Assembly: GCF_001653235.2 (NCBI RefSeq)
Contig: NC_035790.1
Span: 2,790,001-2,854,000, forward strand
Reading direction: 5' to 3'
DNA length: 64,000 nt
From: Pochonia chlamydosporia 170
Taxonomy: Eukaryota; Ascomycota; Sordariomycetes; Hypocreales; Clavicipitaceae
Notes under the pieces: generated by a model
What the model saw: the letters and a program-made list of their open reading frames with translations, nothing else
What the model was told of the DNA's origin: nothing
The model's database searches: none
Program-made: the position numbers and the translations under genes
Part shown: piece after piece, positions 25,436 to 37,527 of the stretch
Position numbering within the stretch: the first letter of the stretch is position 1
Layout: every line of letters starts with the position of its first letter

Positions 25436-28031
25436 CATGGTCAGGACCTGTTGTACCATTGGCACGATGTCTCATCTATTCATTTTACGACAAATTCGAC
25501 ACACAACGACTTGCTCGAGTAATTTCCCTATGTTGATCACATTTTTCGTTTCTGCTTTACTGTTACATTTGCCACGGAGCAAATGCACGATTTCACGACA
25601 GGTGGTAAGGGCACGCACGTCCTATACAGAATCCACCGCTTCGCTAATGCCGGAAAGAAACAATTCCGGCGGACGCACTGTTTTCATCATCGAACCTCTA
25701 TCTGGGGCCTAGAAGGCTTCATTTTGTGTTACTAGATGCATCCTTTTGCACTACTTGATTTCGCTGGTTTCTTTTCTAGGGGAATTCTTTTCATCTTTTG
25801 GCCCCTCAGCCTCGTGGGCTGATTGTACAACTACTGCTGGCGGGTGGCCAACTTGGGTGTTGTTTTTGGCAACTGCTATTTTGTTTTATATTGGCATTTC
25901 CCGCGGCCATCACTTTTGTATCAGTCTTTGTTTGTTTTTGATTTCGGGCCTGCCGTTGCCGCTGTTTCACTCGATACGAAGTGACCTGCGTATTCCGATT
26001 CCATTGGACACGGTCGCAGTCAACATCGCAGCATCATGGCTTGCCGCCTTAGACGACGGGTGGAACCAAGCCGTTTTATCGCTTGCGAAAACAGACGCCT
26101 GCATCCCGAGCTGCATCCGGGGTTGCATGACCAGGTTACGTAATGCCCTCGGCACCACCATCCCCGCAGAAAGATTTGGAATTGGCATTTTCGTTCTTCG
26201 GGCGTCTTGCCAAGGGGTGACGAGCAAGGACCACGTGGAGTGAGGTGGTGAAGGGGGAGAGGAGTCTCGAGTATGCAGATTCGCGTGTGGCTGTATATAC
26301 CCAACTGTTAGAGAGAACTAGATTCGGAAGTGGATGAGCAGAAGGTGTGAAAAAGCGCTTGTTTCAGAAAGCCTACTTTGTTAAATGTTTTTCTGTTATT
26401 TCCGTTCGTTCTGTTGCTTTTTGCTTGGATTTGGTCAGGGAAATAAGGTTTTCGGATGCGATGCGAAAAATTTTTGCGGAGCTGGCGTCAGCAGGTTGTG
26501 AGAGTTAGTTTAGGGTCCTCTGGCTGTGAATAGTCGGGGCTATATCAAGAATTAATTGACAGACTTTACATGTTATGGTTGAACGTTGTACTGTGTGACT
26601 GATATTGAGCAAGGCTTGGATCTACACTTTGTTGATAAGGGTTCTCACCTGGACATCGATGAACGGACTTGGAGGCAATGTTGCTTGTCTGGGTATCCAT
26701 CCCTTTGAGTGCGCAAGGTACAGGCGAAGTCGCAAACTAGGATGTTAGCCAATAACATATCCCGAATTTAGCAGTATATACTACCTGTCCATCTCACCAG
26801 TAAGAGAGAGGTGCTGCTAAATTTTGCCTGGTACATCTTCGATGCCGTTAGATAATGCAAGATTTAGTTAGAAGATGCTTAGCAGGGCAGATACTTTGCC
26901 TGCACCTTCGCGCACTCCAAGGGTTAGTGCAGCGGCCCCAGCAACAAGGGCGGATAAGTATATGAGAAAGGCAACGTCATGTAAGGACTGTGCTGAATCT
27001 GGTGGTAATCTAGATCGCCAAAACCATATACCATGACGGACCTTGGTCCCCTCAGCTCTGTTTGCTGTGTGAATGCTGAATTTCAAAGGGCTTAGGCAGA
27101 GGGCAAGAACTTAATCTTGAAATCCCGAGCTTGCTGCGACGCCCAGCCTGGTTCGATCAATGCTTTAATGCCGACAACCAGCGGCAGTTTGGTCCAAGAC
27201 TACTTGTTGATCAGCTCAGATCGAATCATTGGCGCGGAGATAAGATACGTCCAGTCCGTGCATCTAAATTCTTCCCGGATGGAAGCCGATCGTCCTTGTA
27301 CCACCGCCCCGGATCGTTTCGCCCAGTAATATCAACGAACCCTTCTCTCGGCAATCTCCAAAATTAACGATCAACAGCTCTCAAACCCGTTCATGTTAAG
27401 CCATCTCATGCTGTCCTGGCAAAGCGGACTTGGGTTGCGGAGTTTCGGAGCCGTTGAGGACCCCGTATTCCTCCGTGCGGACTTTGTCGTTCGAGATTGC
27501 GGACTTTGGCACCCGGAGACGGCGCTGAGTGGCCGCTAACGAGAGTCATGTCAGCTGTGGAAGGGGTCCCATGCACGCGGGTAGGGGGAATTTGTGGACT
27601 TTTGGCACCAGGATGGCTTTTTTGCTGACAATTCGAGCATGTGTCTTGTTGAAATTCAGTGTTTGGAGTAGGCGGCGACGCTGATGAGGCGGCCAGAGCC
27701 ACTAACAAGGTCTGGGCAAACGGATTGACTCGACCGTTTTGCTTTTACTGGGAACAAAGTGTCCTGAAGACCAACGGAATTGAGAAAAGAGAGCGGTTTC
27801 TTCGCTTCTTCATAACTCTTTGACGCTTTGATGTCCAATGCTGCTTTACGAGCTGCAACAAGTTGACAGGATTTTGTTGTTCCCTTTGGTTTTGCCAAGT
27901 ACAAGCTAGACCGCGCCTGCCCAGTTGGGACACTCGACATACTTTGGCAGGTGGGACCGCCGCTTTCAACGTCTACTCACTCACTCATTCACATTCACTC
28001 ACTCAACTTTAAACAAACCTCGTCGCCCATC
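25436..28031. other. 2.6-kb intergenic region
   Basis: Holds the 3' end of the bHLH gene and the promoter of the next Zn2Cys6 regulator. A 165-codon frame at 25746-26243 begins at TTG and lacks domain or splice support. Nothing else recognised. Confidence 0.5.
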
Positions 28032-29966
28032 ATGAACGGCATGAAACGATCATGGGAGGACATGGACACCGCCGCTGTCATGGACTCCTTTGCAGCAACG
28101 TTTGGAAATCATAATCACAATCATAACCACAACCACAACCGGGAACATGACCACGACCACGGCAGCGTCACCATCACCACAGATGGCACCAGACTCGATG
28201 ACAAGGCGTCGGCCGCTTCGCGCCAAAAGAGCTGCAACGCTTGTGTGAGGGGCAAGAGACGCTGTGACAAGCGCACGCCTCAGTGTAGCCGGTGCTTGGC
28301 CAAGGGTTTGGGCTGCGTCTACCAGAAATTGCCTCCAGGCGCATCCGCGGCCTGCAATAATGAGCAGTCATCATCGTCCACCGGAGCCTCCGCGGCCAAC
28401 CTCACCTCCTCGTCTTCCTCCGCCACAGAGTCCGCAAGACCGCTGGGCTCGATAAACGGCTCGTGCCCTGCCTCCGCGGCCGCAGGGAGCGCTGCTGGAG
28501 CTGGAGGGGTTCACACCGTCTCTTCTTCTGCCGCGAGCACTGCGTCCTGTGTCTCTGACGTGCCCGATTTTGACATGGGCTTTGACATTGACACCTTGGG
28601 TACAGATACTAGCCCCGAGAGCCTTCAAGCTGACGTTGGTGTGCCGCTGGGAAGTTCTGGCAATGGCGATGGCTCTGGCGGACTAGACTTTTCCATTGTC
28701 GACTTGATGGCTCAGACTGCCGGCACCGAACACGATATTTGGAATCTGCATCCGTTTGCCGACGCGGCGACGACAACGGATAAGTTGCATATTCCGCCCG
28801 TGCCTGCTGGTCTTTCTGCCATGGCACCGTCGTCTCTGCACAATCAGCAGCAGCAACAGCAACTGCAGCCTGTTCGTGACGTATCACTCATCAAGGACCT
28901 CGACGCCGCCTGCATGGAGATTGACCCTTTGTCTGTCCATGACCCGAGCTCTCGAATTGGCCATACCGTGGGCTTTTTGACCAGCATGCACAGCACCTTT
29001 TCACAAACGAGAGCGCTGCCCTTTATGCACCCTCGTCTCTGGGCTGGCCAATTACCCAAGGCTATCCTTGCGGCGTTTTCAGCATCATCTGCCTACGCGG
29101 CGCGCAGCCCGTCTAACAAGGGATGGACTGTTCGTCTGCTGGTTGATGCGGGTCGAGAGATTCACCGTGAGGGTGAGCGTGCCATTACCAATGAGGATAA
29201 GTTGTCTCGCGTCCAAGCTCTGTTAATTCTCAACTCCATGAGAATATTCGATGGTGATTTGGGGTTGAGGGCCGCCGCAGAAAGAGAGGTGCCAGTCATG
29301 ATGTCGTGGCTGAGGGAGCTCTCTAGCATGAGGGACAACTTGGAAATGGAAGAGGGTTTGCGCGGACCGAATGGATTTGTTCGGGACAAGATACCAAAGA
29401 CGTGGGAGGTACGTTGCTGCTGACTTCTCTCTCTCTCTGTCTCTCTCTGTCTCTCTCTGAGTGTCATGTCCACTAACAATGGTTTACAGAGTTGGGTATT
29501 CTTGGAGAGCGCTCGCCGCACGATATTGACGTCGTACGCCATCACATGCCTCAGCTGCATGCTCAAGTCGGAAACTCGTACGTTGATCCCATGCCAAGAC
29601 CGTCCTCTGTTATTCAATCTCTAACACAAGGTGGCAGCTGATGATGAAATGTGGTGTGATGAGAACGTATTCACCGCCTCACGCCACCTCTGGGACGCAA
29701 CCAACTCGGTTGAATTCTACCGCTCGTGGCGTGAGAAGCCACAATTTGTCATCCAGAATATGGTGTTTAAGGACTTTTGGATGTACGCCCGGCCGGACGA
29801 CTGCGATGATTTTACGAAACTTATGCTTACATCGTGAGTGCTTCCTCCGTGAAATGGATTGGAGCAGGCTGGCTGACACGTTTGTAGGCAAGTCGGTGTT
29901 GATGCAATGCAGCATTTTATGAACGGAGATATCGCGATACCAGTGAATCCAGGGCGGGCACCCTGA
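28032..29966 (+). CDS. Zn2Cys6 transcription factor with His/Asn-rich N-terminal tract
   Basis: Predicted nuclear regulator of 579 residues in four exons: 28032-29408, 29490-29577, 29638-29833 and 29888-29966. Introns are 81, 60 and 54 nt with GTACGT, GTACGT and GTGAGT donors. The cluster is C68-x2-C71-x6-C78-x6-C85-x2-C88-x6-C95, followed by the usual VYQK linker. Before it lies a tract of alternating Asn-His pairs (about residues 26-36) and then His/Asp residues, encoded by a hexamer microsatellite. Ser/Ala-rich and Gln-rich low-complexity regions separate it from a C-terminal helical domain (about residues 310-579). That C-terminal layout recalls regulators with an N-terminal Zn cluster and a short helical effector domain. 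Targets are unknown. It is convergent with the MDR oxidoreductase (338 bp apart). Confidence 0.88.
29424..29460 (+). repeat. (TC)n/(TCTCTCTG)n microsatellite in intron 1
   Basis: TC dinucleotides interrupted at regular eight-base spacing by TG, within the 81-nt first intron of the Zn2Cys6 gene. Length change here would alter intron size but not the protein. Confidence 0.7.
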
Positions 29967-30303
29967 GTGGACGAGAAGCTTTGAGTAATGATAATGTGCG
30001 AAATGGTTCAACGACGGAACTCACACGGACCAGATGGAAGGTGATGGTTCACGATGCAGCTGTGCCGGATTGTAGAAGGGATATTCGCCATCTGGAGGGG
30101 ATTTGGCAACATATGCCGGCGCAGGATGGCTATTTCGTTTCGGACGCGGAAGCAAACGAATGGTTCTGGCGTTTTGGTAAAGGCACCGGTGTTTGTTTTA
30201 TTTTGGGTATGAGAAGCGGCAACATGAGTTGGCCACAGATGTACACTATCAATACCAATTGCTCCTCATTGTCACTCCCACCATCACGCCATCATCACGT
30301 CCA
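29967..30303. other. convergent 3' intergenic region
   Basis: 337 bp between the stop codons of the Zn2Cys6 regulator and the MDR oxidoreductase. No gene seen. Confidence 0.5.
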
Positions 30304-31445
30304 TCACTCCGATACCCTCCAGACCAACCTCTCTCCACTAACACTTCTATTCCGCAACTCATCCAACGCATTCTGCGCCCTCTCCACCATATCCCGTCCC
30401 TCAATCTCCCTATACTTATTCGGCTGCACGACCCCCTGCGCCAGAAGCGTCGGCACAATCTCCGGCTGCAGTTTCTCCTTGAACAGTTCATTCTACACCA
30501 TACCCGTTAGCACATCGTCATCACGAAAACAAAGAATCAACTTACATCCAGGTAGAAATGCGTCCTCGCCCCCCTCACATCAACGCCCTCCGCCCATCCA
30601 TCCACCTTCCCAATATCCATCTCATAAACCGGCTCCTCATCCATCGTCGCATCCCTCACAATCACAGGCAACATAACCGCCACTCTATCCCCCTTCTTAG
30701 CAATCTTCTTCAACGGCGCCAACGAGCCCCCCAGACTGCCAATACAATCCAGCACGAAACGAATCCCGTCTTCCTCCAGAATCTCACCCACCACCCCCTC
30801 GGCGCGATAATCGAAGCACCTCCGCGCACCTAGACTGCGCAAATACCCGTGATGCGCGGCACTGCTCACCGCAAGGATGTTGCTATACCCCCAATGCCGA
30901 AGGACCTGCACGGCGTATATGCCCACACTACTACTCGCACCCCATATCAAAACCCCGTCATTCTTGTTCCGCGCCTCCCAACCCTCTGGTATCGGCCAGG
31001 GAAGCTCCAGTCCCAAATCCGTAGTGGCAGTGTGGAACACCGTGCACAGATTGACATTCACCGTCGCAGCAGCCTGTTCGGAGATGCCGTCGGGAATCTT
31101 GGACGCCAGGTACGCAGGACAAGTAATGTAGTTCTGGTGATTGGCTTCTTTGCCGCCGTGGAAGGCAAACACAGATACCTTGTCCCCGATTTGGAGGCCC
31201 TTGGTGTCGCCGGGCCCGAGGGCGACGACTGTGCCGGATGCGCCGCCCGAACCAGACTGGCTTGGGTACTGGGGGATGAGAAGCCCGCCGTCTGCGCGGT
31301 GGAGGTCGAGGGGCGTTGAGGCCGTGTAGCTTACTTTGAGGGTGATTTCGCCCGTGGATGGAGGGTGGACGGGGACGGTGATTCGGGTGAGTGGTTGTCG
31401 GGGGGCGGCGATGGCGACGGCTGTTTGGGTTTGGGGGAGGGCCAT
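30304..31445 (-). CDS. zinc-free MDR-family NAD(P)H oxidoreductase (enoyl-reductase/quinone-reductase-like)
   Basis: Medium-chain dehydrogenase/reductase of 362 residues from exons 31445-30546 and 30492-30304 (53-nt intron, GTAAGT donor, GTGTAG acceptor). The GroES-like N-terminal fold includes VPVHPPSTGEITLKVSYTA and PLDLHRADG. The usual structural and catalytic zinc ligands are absent. The Rossmann part carries the nucleotide-binding motif IWGASSSVGIYAVQVLRHWG at about residues 167-186, a variant of AxGxxGxxG, and then LDCIGS. This matches the large fungal group of ToxD-like or trans-enoyl-reductase-like proteins. Such proteins occur both in secondary-metabolite clusters and as stand-alone genes. 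Substrate is unknown. The second exon gives the conserved C-terminal helices (for example PNKYREIEG). The start ATG at 31445 is the first in frame. Confidence 0.88.
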
Positions 31446-32071
31446 GTTGATGTGAGAGTTTGAATTTCAAGCTATGATGTTTGACTTGACTGAGCTGAGG
31501 GGTCAAGTGAGATGGTGTAAGTGTGATTGAAGTGAGTTTGAGATGACATGTGAGGTGGTTATGTCCAACGTTCTCAGTCAGGTGAACCTAGATACCAGCT
31601 GGAACGAGCTTGAACAAGATACATAGAGAGTAAACCGTACAAATAATATATTTATATACCCACTTACAACGTCATACGCAACCGTGATCCATCGTGATAT
31701 TTGTAAGCCCCAGCCCTATGGAGTTGTAGCCCTCCGTGGAGCGGATCCTGCCGATCATCCCGTCAGCATCGTCGGATAAGCCGACCAAAGGGCAACACAT
31801 CATCACGCCTGATTATAAATGTGCAACGACAATCAAATAGTCCATACAAGTACGCTGTGGGAAATACATGATTCATTCAAGAACAGTTGACCCAATACTG
31901 ACATGCCCAACGCTTGAATTCACCGCCACGCTACTCCCCCATAATTCAATGTTACTTGATACTCAGCCTCCATGGTCACAAACCAACTCACAACCACTCC
32001 ACTCACAAGTGCGCTTATAAACTCGCTTCGCATCGGCCACCGGCAGTATCGCGGATCCGTCATATGTGGTT
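31446..32071. other. intergenic region left of the interrupted membrane gene
   Basis: About 0.6 kb holding the MDR-gene promoter (minus strand) and the 3' end of the next gene on the same strand. A 134-codon frame at 31963-32367 overlaps its right end but would read through a good-looking intron at 32120-32169. Confidence 0.4.
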
Positions 32072-33027
32072 TCAATGACACCATTTCTGAGACTGTTGAA
32101 CGTAGATGACATAGAATATCTGTCACCTCTTGTTAGTTGGTTCTTGCTGAACTCAAGAACAGGACGTACCGTTTCGGCCATGTCAAACACTCTCCCACCA
32201 GCAATCGACATCATGGCCATTCCAAAGCATTGCGCCTTTGGGTTCTTCAGTGGGGACTTCCAAATTGACAAACAAGTCACACGTCGCTCGTAAACGTTGA
32301 GCAGACAGCAGTCGATCCACTTGATAGTCGTCACCAGGCTACCATATCCTTGAATCAAGCAGTACAACCGAAGGAGCCCCTAGCCACGGCTCTACACGGG
32401 CTGTTGAATATAGACACGAAGGCCAAAAAGGAACCCAAAGTAGTGACAGCGCTCAATATCTTGTCGCTAAACACCACGTCAGTACATCAATTCACGAGCC
32501 GTTGGACGTGAGACGGAGATCCATACGTTTTGCCTTGTACTCTCAATAGCTCCAACAGCTGCAAACGAAAGGAGAGCATGAACGCCGCTGTCGATGAGCC
32601 ACGGGTTCGCCAACGGTGCAAAAAGGGGATGCGGTAATGCCCCAAATGAAACCATCAACGTTGCAATGGCCATCTAGTGCCGCACCTCTGAGTATTTTCG
32701 ATGAGCCATAGGGCCAGCGGCGATGCGGTAGAATGCACAGACAAGGAGGACTGCAAGGAAAATCTTGGACATCCTGACGATGTAATGATGCGGAAATATC
32801 GCAAGTCCCAGCACGTACGTCACCGCAAACACCACGTGGTGAGTGCGTTGGAGAGAGCCGTAGAGTAAGAGAACAAAGTAAAGGAAGAAGGAGATAGCAA
32901 AAAGTCCGGCAGAGTAGCCTTGGAAGATTTCCATGTTCCAATTTTCTGCCACCCTCGTGGCATTGTATCCTGCCACCGAGAGCACCGAAGCACCCCAGTA
33001 GAATAGATGGTAGCGCCAGGACTGCAT
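32072..33027 (-). pseudogene. multi-pass membrane protein gene interrupted by an in-frame TAG
   Basis: From the ATG at 33027, 117 codons encode an apparent integral membrane protein with three or four hydrophobic segments (around SAGLFAISFFLYFVLLLYG, FAVTYVLGLAIFP and SKIFLAVLLVCAFY). It then meets TAG at 32676-32674. The same frame continues at once with 49 more codons, again hydrophobic (MAIATLMVSFG, HALLSFAAVGAIE), up to a possible GTATGG donor at 32526. A tentative continuation is exon 32379-32170, a clean 50-nt intron (GTACGT, ACTAAC branch, GACAG) and exon 32119-32072 ending in TGA, about 252 residues in all. The first intron's acceptor is uncertain, so the later exons may belong elsewhere. 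I do not recognise the family. Alternatively, the first ORF (32674-33027) is a complete 117-residue protein. Confidence 0.42.
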
Positions 33028-33279
33028 CTCGAGGTAGTGATGGAAAAGAAGCTAACGCTGTTGTTGTGTAGTAAGAGATGGTGAAGTGTAGGGGTTGGCG
33101 AATGGTGATGAAGAGGTGAAAAGAGGGCAACGAGTTCACGCCGCGAAGAATAACATTTTACATACAAAATCTACAAGCGGAAGGAGTAGGAGTGGCCCTG
33201 TCATATCCAACGGAAACTGCTATCACGTTCCTGCTTTGGTGCCATTCTACATTACAATCAACAACTGCGACAGTCCTTC

Positions 33280-35523
33280 CTACAGTTTACCCATTGTCGG
33301 CTGTCTGCTGTTAATCTCGGCATACATGCGGTCAATCTCCCCTCGAAATGCCTTGGCGGCTTGCGCTCTCTTCAATTTCAGTCTGTGTTACAGAAGCATC
33401 TACAGTCAGCATTGAAAATAGCCCGAATAGGTTGGCGTGTTACTTACGTCGGTGTCAGCAGCTCGTTGTCGACCGTAAACGGCTCAATATCGAGCAAAAT
33501 GTTGGCAACATTTTCAAACTTGTTAAACTTGTTCTTCCTTCCAATCGTCTGTAGAATGTTCAAGAATTCTCGCTGGACCTTTGGATTTCTGGCTACCCGC
33601 TTCAGCGCGGCAACATCCTCTTGACTAACCGGCTGACCGAGAATTTTGGACGCAAAGGGTGCAAACGTTTCTGGGTTGATGCCAAAAATGCCAACCAAGG
33701 TAGACTCTTGGCTGTCGCCATGCACAAAAGCATTGGCTATAAGACCGCAATTTGCGGCGTATACGTTTTCAAGACGTTCAGGGGCCACGTATTCTCCCTG
33801 TGCAAGTTTCAATACATTCTTCTTGCGGTCAATAATGGTAAAGCGGCCGAGTTCGTCAACCATGGCGACGTCGCCAGTGTGAAACCACCCATCTGCCTCC
33901 ATCGTCTTCTTGTTCTCTTCTTCATTTTTATAGTATCCTTTTAGCAGGATTGGCCCACGAACCAAGATCTCACCACGTGGATAAGGCTTATCGTCAACGC
34001 TGTACTGCAGCTCGGGAATAGACTCTAAGCAGATTTCAGCGACGGGGCTAGGAGGACCGACGTGTCCAGTGTCAAAATCTCCATCCAGAGGCGCCGTGAT
34101 TGCTCCAGAAGTCTCTGTCATTCCGTAGGCCTGGTAGAGTCTCACTCCAAACATGGCGGACAGGAATTCTTGAACCTTTGGGTCGAGAGGCGCGCTTCCG
34201 GAGACAAGTTGGCTCGCCCGGCCAAGACCAACTTTTCCCCTGACCTTTGGTGTGAAGATTCGATCCCACAGCCAATGATGGACGGTAGCCTGACCTATTG
34301 GTAACTTCATGGACTGCATTTTAGTGTCAAGAATACGTTTGGATAACGTCCCTCTGAAGCCCTCAGCCTCAATGGTACCGGACTTGATGGCACTGTTGAA
34401 TCGGTTAAACAGACGAGGCACAGAGACGAAACCTGTGGGCTGCAGGATGAGCATGTCGTCGACCAAGCCCAGAATATCTCCCCTGAAAAAGCCACAGCTA
34501 GCACCCTCGGCGAAGCCAGCATGTTCAACCAATCTCTCCATAAGATGAGCCAAGGGGAGATATGAAATCCCAACATCGGTGCTCTCCAACTTTCCTCCAA
34601 TGCGGGACGCAGTGTTACCCGCAAGGGTGGCCGCGTGGGTAAGCAGGACTCCCTTGGGAGGGCCCGTCGTGCCAGAAGTATAGTTGATGGTGTAGAGGTC
34701 CTCGGGTCCGGCAGGGCGCATAGGACGGCCAGACTCCAAGCCAATCCTTTCCACCTCGCTCATTGACAAGACTTGGATACCAAGGTCCGACGCAATGGCG
34801 TTGAGGGCATCTTTCTTCGAGTATCCCTCCCTTTCGCCATGATCAAGTTCATCAATGGATATAATTAGCTTGAGGCGAGGAATGCGAGGTGCAAGCTTGA
34901 GAAGTGTTGGTACGTGTGGGAGAGAGCAGACTACGCAGGCTAGCTCGGCATGGTTGACAATGTATTCGGTCGTTTCTGGGCCAAGTGTTTCGTACAGGGA
35001 GACTGAGTAAAGGCCCTGAGACATGCAAGCGAGATCTTTGGATACGGATTATTAGCCAAGGGTGCAGTTTACTTTTTGGTACGGCTTGCGTTGACTTACC
35101 AGTGATTTGCCATTCTGGTCTATTTTGGCACCAAAGCCCAATACCATACTTGTCCTGGGGATGATTGATTCGCTGATGAAGTTCCACGAGACCAGCTCCA
35201 AAGTTCTTGCGGCGCTCAGCAACTTCGCCGTATGAAATCCACGTATACTTATTATCCCAGGTTTTCGTCTCTGGGAGCCATTTGCGAATACCCATGCAGT
35301 TGTTCTGAGGCACTCGTTGAGCAGACTCGTCAAAGAGTTGATGCATGGTTCTGATTTTAGGATCAAGCGTGCTAACCAGCGGCTTGTCCTTGACTTGCCA
35401 GTGCCTGTAAACAGGACTTCGCCCGGGTTTCTCGGTACCAGGGATTGCGACTCCATGAGGTTCTCCTGGAGGTGGCGGCTGAGCCAGCCTCTGACCCAAA
35501 AGACCAGCAGTAGAAACGACCAT
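33280..35523 (-). CDS. long/medium-chain acyl-CoA synthetase, Faa2-like, probably peroxisomal
   Basis: ANL-family ligase activating fatty acids with ATP and CoA. The protein is 704 residues from exons 35523-35100, 35035-33448 and 33382-33280. Introns are 64 and 65 nt with GTAAGT donors and AAG/CAG acceptors. The join restores NRPEWQITDLACMSQG. Motifs include the ATP/AMP-binding P-loop YTSGTTGPPKG at about residues 260-270, YGMTETSG, GWFHTGDVAMVDELGRF and the hinge IDRKKNVLKLAQGEYV. The third exon gives LKLKRAQAAKAFRGEID and a C-terminal -GKL, a relaxed PTS1 similar to the -EKL of yeast Faa2. Together with the Faa2-type N-terminus this suggests peroxisomal fatty-acid activation for beta-oxidation. 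The ATG at 35523 was chosen; the TTG four codons upstream is unlikely. Confidence 0.92.
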
Positions 35524-37527
35524 TTTGCTTATCAAAGGAGTCTATATGTTTCTGTTGTACGCTTTCTTGATTTTAAAAGAGAGAAGGAAGACAACACACC
35601 CCGCGTTGTCATGGAATACGAATCCCGCGTCTCTTGCTTGCTGTAAGTCGCCCGAGAAGGGGGTGGCTCAGTACGCTTCCGTCTGCGCCAAGCCAATATA
35701 CCCAAGGGCCGTATAAATCAAGAATAACCTCGCCAAAAGAGGAGTGATTTTGAAAAAGACTGGCATGTACAGAGTATTAGCCTAGCACAACGAATTTCAG
35801 TAAAGTCTCTGAATCAGACGATTCAATCTCCATATTGGTGGAGCAAGCCGGCTTTGTATATTATCTTGCCTTACCCAGCAGCCGTTGAGGTCTTCCGTCA
35901 AAGACACACTCCGCCCGGTATTCTCGTCCCAAATTGTCGCTGTCCATGCTTGTGATTTGCGGGGGCTCGGCCAAATTTTTGGTTGAGCTCGTGTGTAAGA
36001 CGCATAGGCTGGGCAAAACAAGGCCCAAAGAGGCAAGATTGGTTCCATGATAGCCGGAGACTTTGTGGGGGAAGGGTTGTGGAACAGTGGCTTGATCAGG
36101 ACTCAGGAGCAGTGGAGGAGTCGAGTCCATGTTCATGTTGGAAGACGGAGTGGAGTGGAGTAGGCGAGTTGCACCTGGCTTCCGTCTTCCTTGGCTCTGA
36201 TCCTTCTCCTCATCCGAACCCCGCGTTGTTGCTTCAGTTGCAGTATGGTAACCGAGGCAGGTGCTACCGAGGCGGCAGCATTCAATGTCAGGTTCAATGT
36301 TGTGCTGCCTTGGGCTCTGCATGGTGCTGTGAACGTTTCAATATTGGCCAAATACCGGACTTCGATGCCAATCCAGCCTCAAAGCCATACCCCAGTTGAT
36401 CTTGCACCGTTGCGCTACATTCGTACTCAATGTGGACGTCCCATGATCAACTGTCGGCCTCTGGGCACTTGTCGCAATCTGAGACCGTCCCGATTTGGAC
36501 TCTTGTGAGAGGATGAACCGACATCCTGGATCCCGTGTCTCACAAGGTCATGTCACGGCGACCAGTCATCCAGTCAACGATGTACAGAATCAATATTGTT
36601 GGGTCATATCTTTAAGAACCTTCAGCGCTTTATTCATCGCACTTTGAACAAGACCGGCCGTTTACTGCCAACACTATAATGGGGAGGTAGATATCACCGA
36701 GTGTTGACGCATAACACAAGACATGAACTCGAGTCGCTTGCAGAAACACTTCTTCCTACGCCTTGAATTGCATCTTTCGAGGCTCACGCTAAGGATAGAC
36801 TTGGCGTCAGGTTACTTCCAGAAGTTTAAGCACCAAAGTAGCTCGAAGAACTGCGTTCCCACTAATGCGCAGCCAGTTGAACAACGGACAGGCTAATCGT
36901 TTTCTGATTGGAAACATTGAAAGTATTCAACTGATGGGATGAACCTATCAACTACTATTGGGCCGCAACTAGTCCAGAATACGATGGAAGCAACAGTAAG
37001 GACTATAAAGTGCTCCATGCCGCACCAGATCCACTTCCGTAGCTGTAGCTGAAACGTTTGCATCCACCGTCAGCAATCAAACAGACACAACGCGCGACGA
37101 CCAAGACGCACATATCGCAGAAACATAGACTGCTCGATATCATTTCAACTCATTAACCCAAACACCTGCGCCAATAACCAACGACGCAAAGCATTTCATG
37201 ATCGCAGGCTATTCAGGCTCATCTACCCATGCTATCATCCAGTTCATCAAATCAGCATCTCCCTCAATCCAGCCCTTCAACATCCTCCATGTCGCAAGTA
37301 AGCCACAGTAACCGCCACGACCAACAGGCGCAGCATAACAAATCATACGGCATACGGCATAACCGCAAGCCAAGCGAAGTCGTAAAATTCTGGCCTCATT
37401 CAAAGAATCAAAAACTCAAAAATCAACGCTTTCATAACCCATAACAAAATCGCCACCATTATAGTCCTTTTCCCATCCATTTACGCCCCTCCCCCAAAAC
37501 ATCCTTTCTCACTCAAAACTTGTGTAC
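35524..37527. other. 2.0-kb intergenic region
   Basis: Contains the promoter of the acyl-CoA synthetase (minus strand) and the 3' side of the small gene at 37528. Short frames near 36190-36500 lack any domain or splice support. Nothing recognised. Confidence 0.5.

Noticed and set aside
25746..26243. 165-codon ORF with hydrophobic segments after the bHLH gene
   Set aside because: Begins at TTG, lies in the expected 3' region of the bHLH mRNA and has no recognisable fold.
27145..27165. GGTTCGATCAA resembling a tRNA B box
   Set aside because: No matching A box at the right distance and no cloverleaf.
31963..32367. 134-codon ORF as an independent gene
   Set aside because: It reads through a canonical 50-nt intron (32120-32169) and lacks a convincing start.
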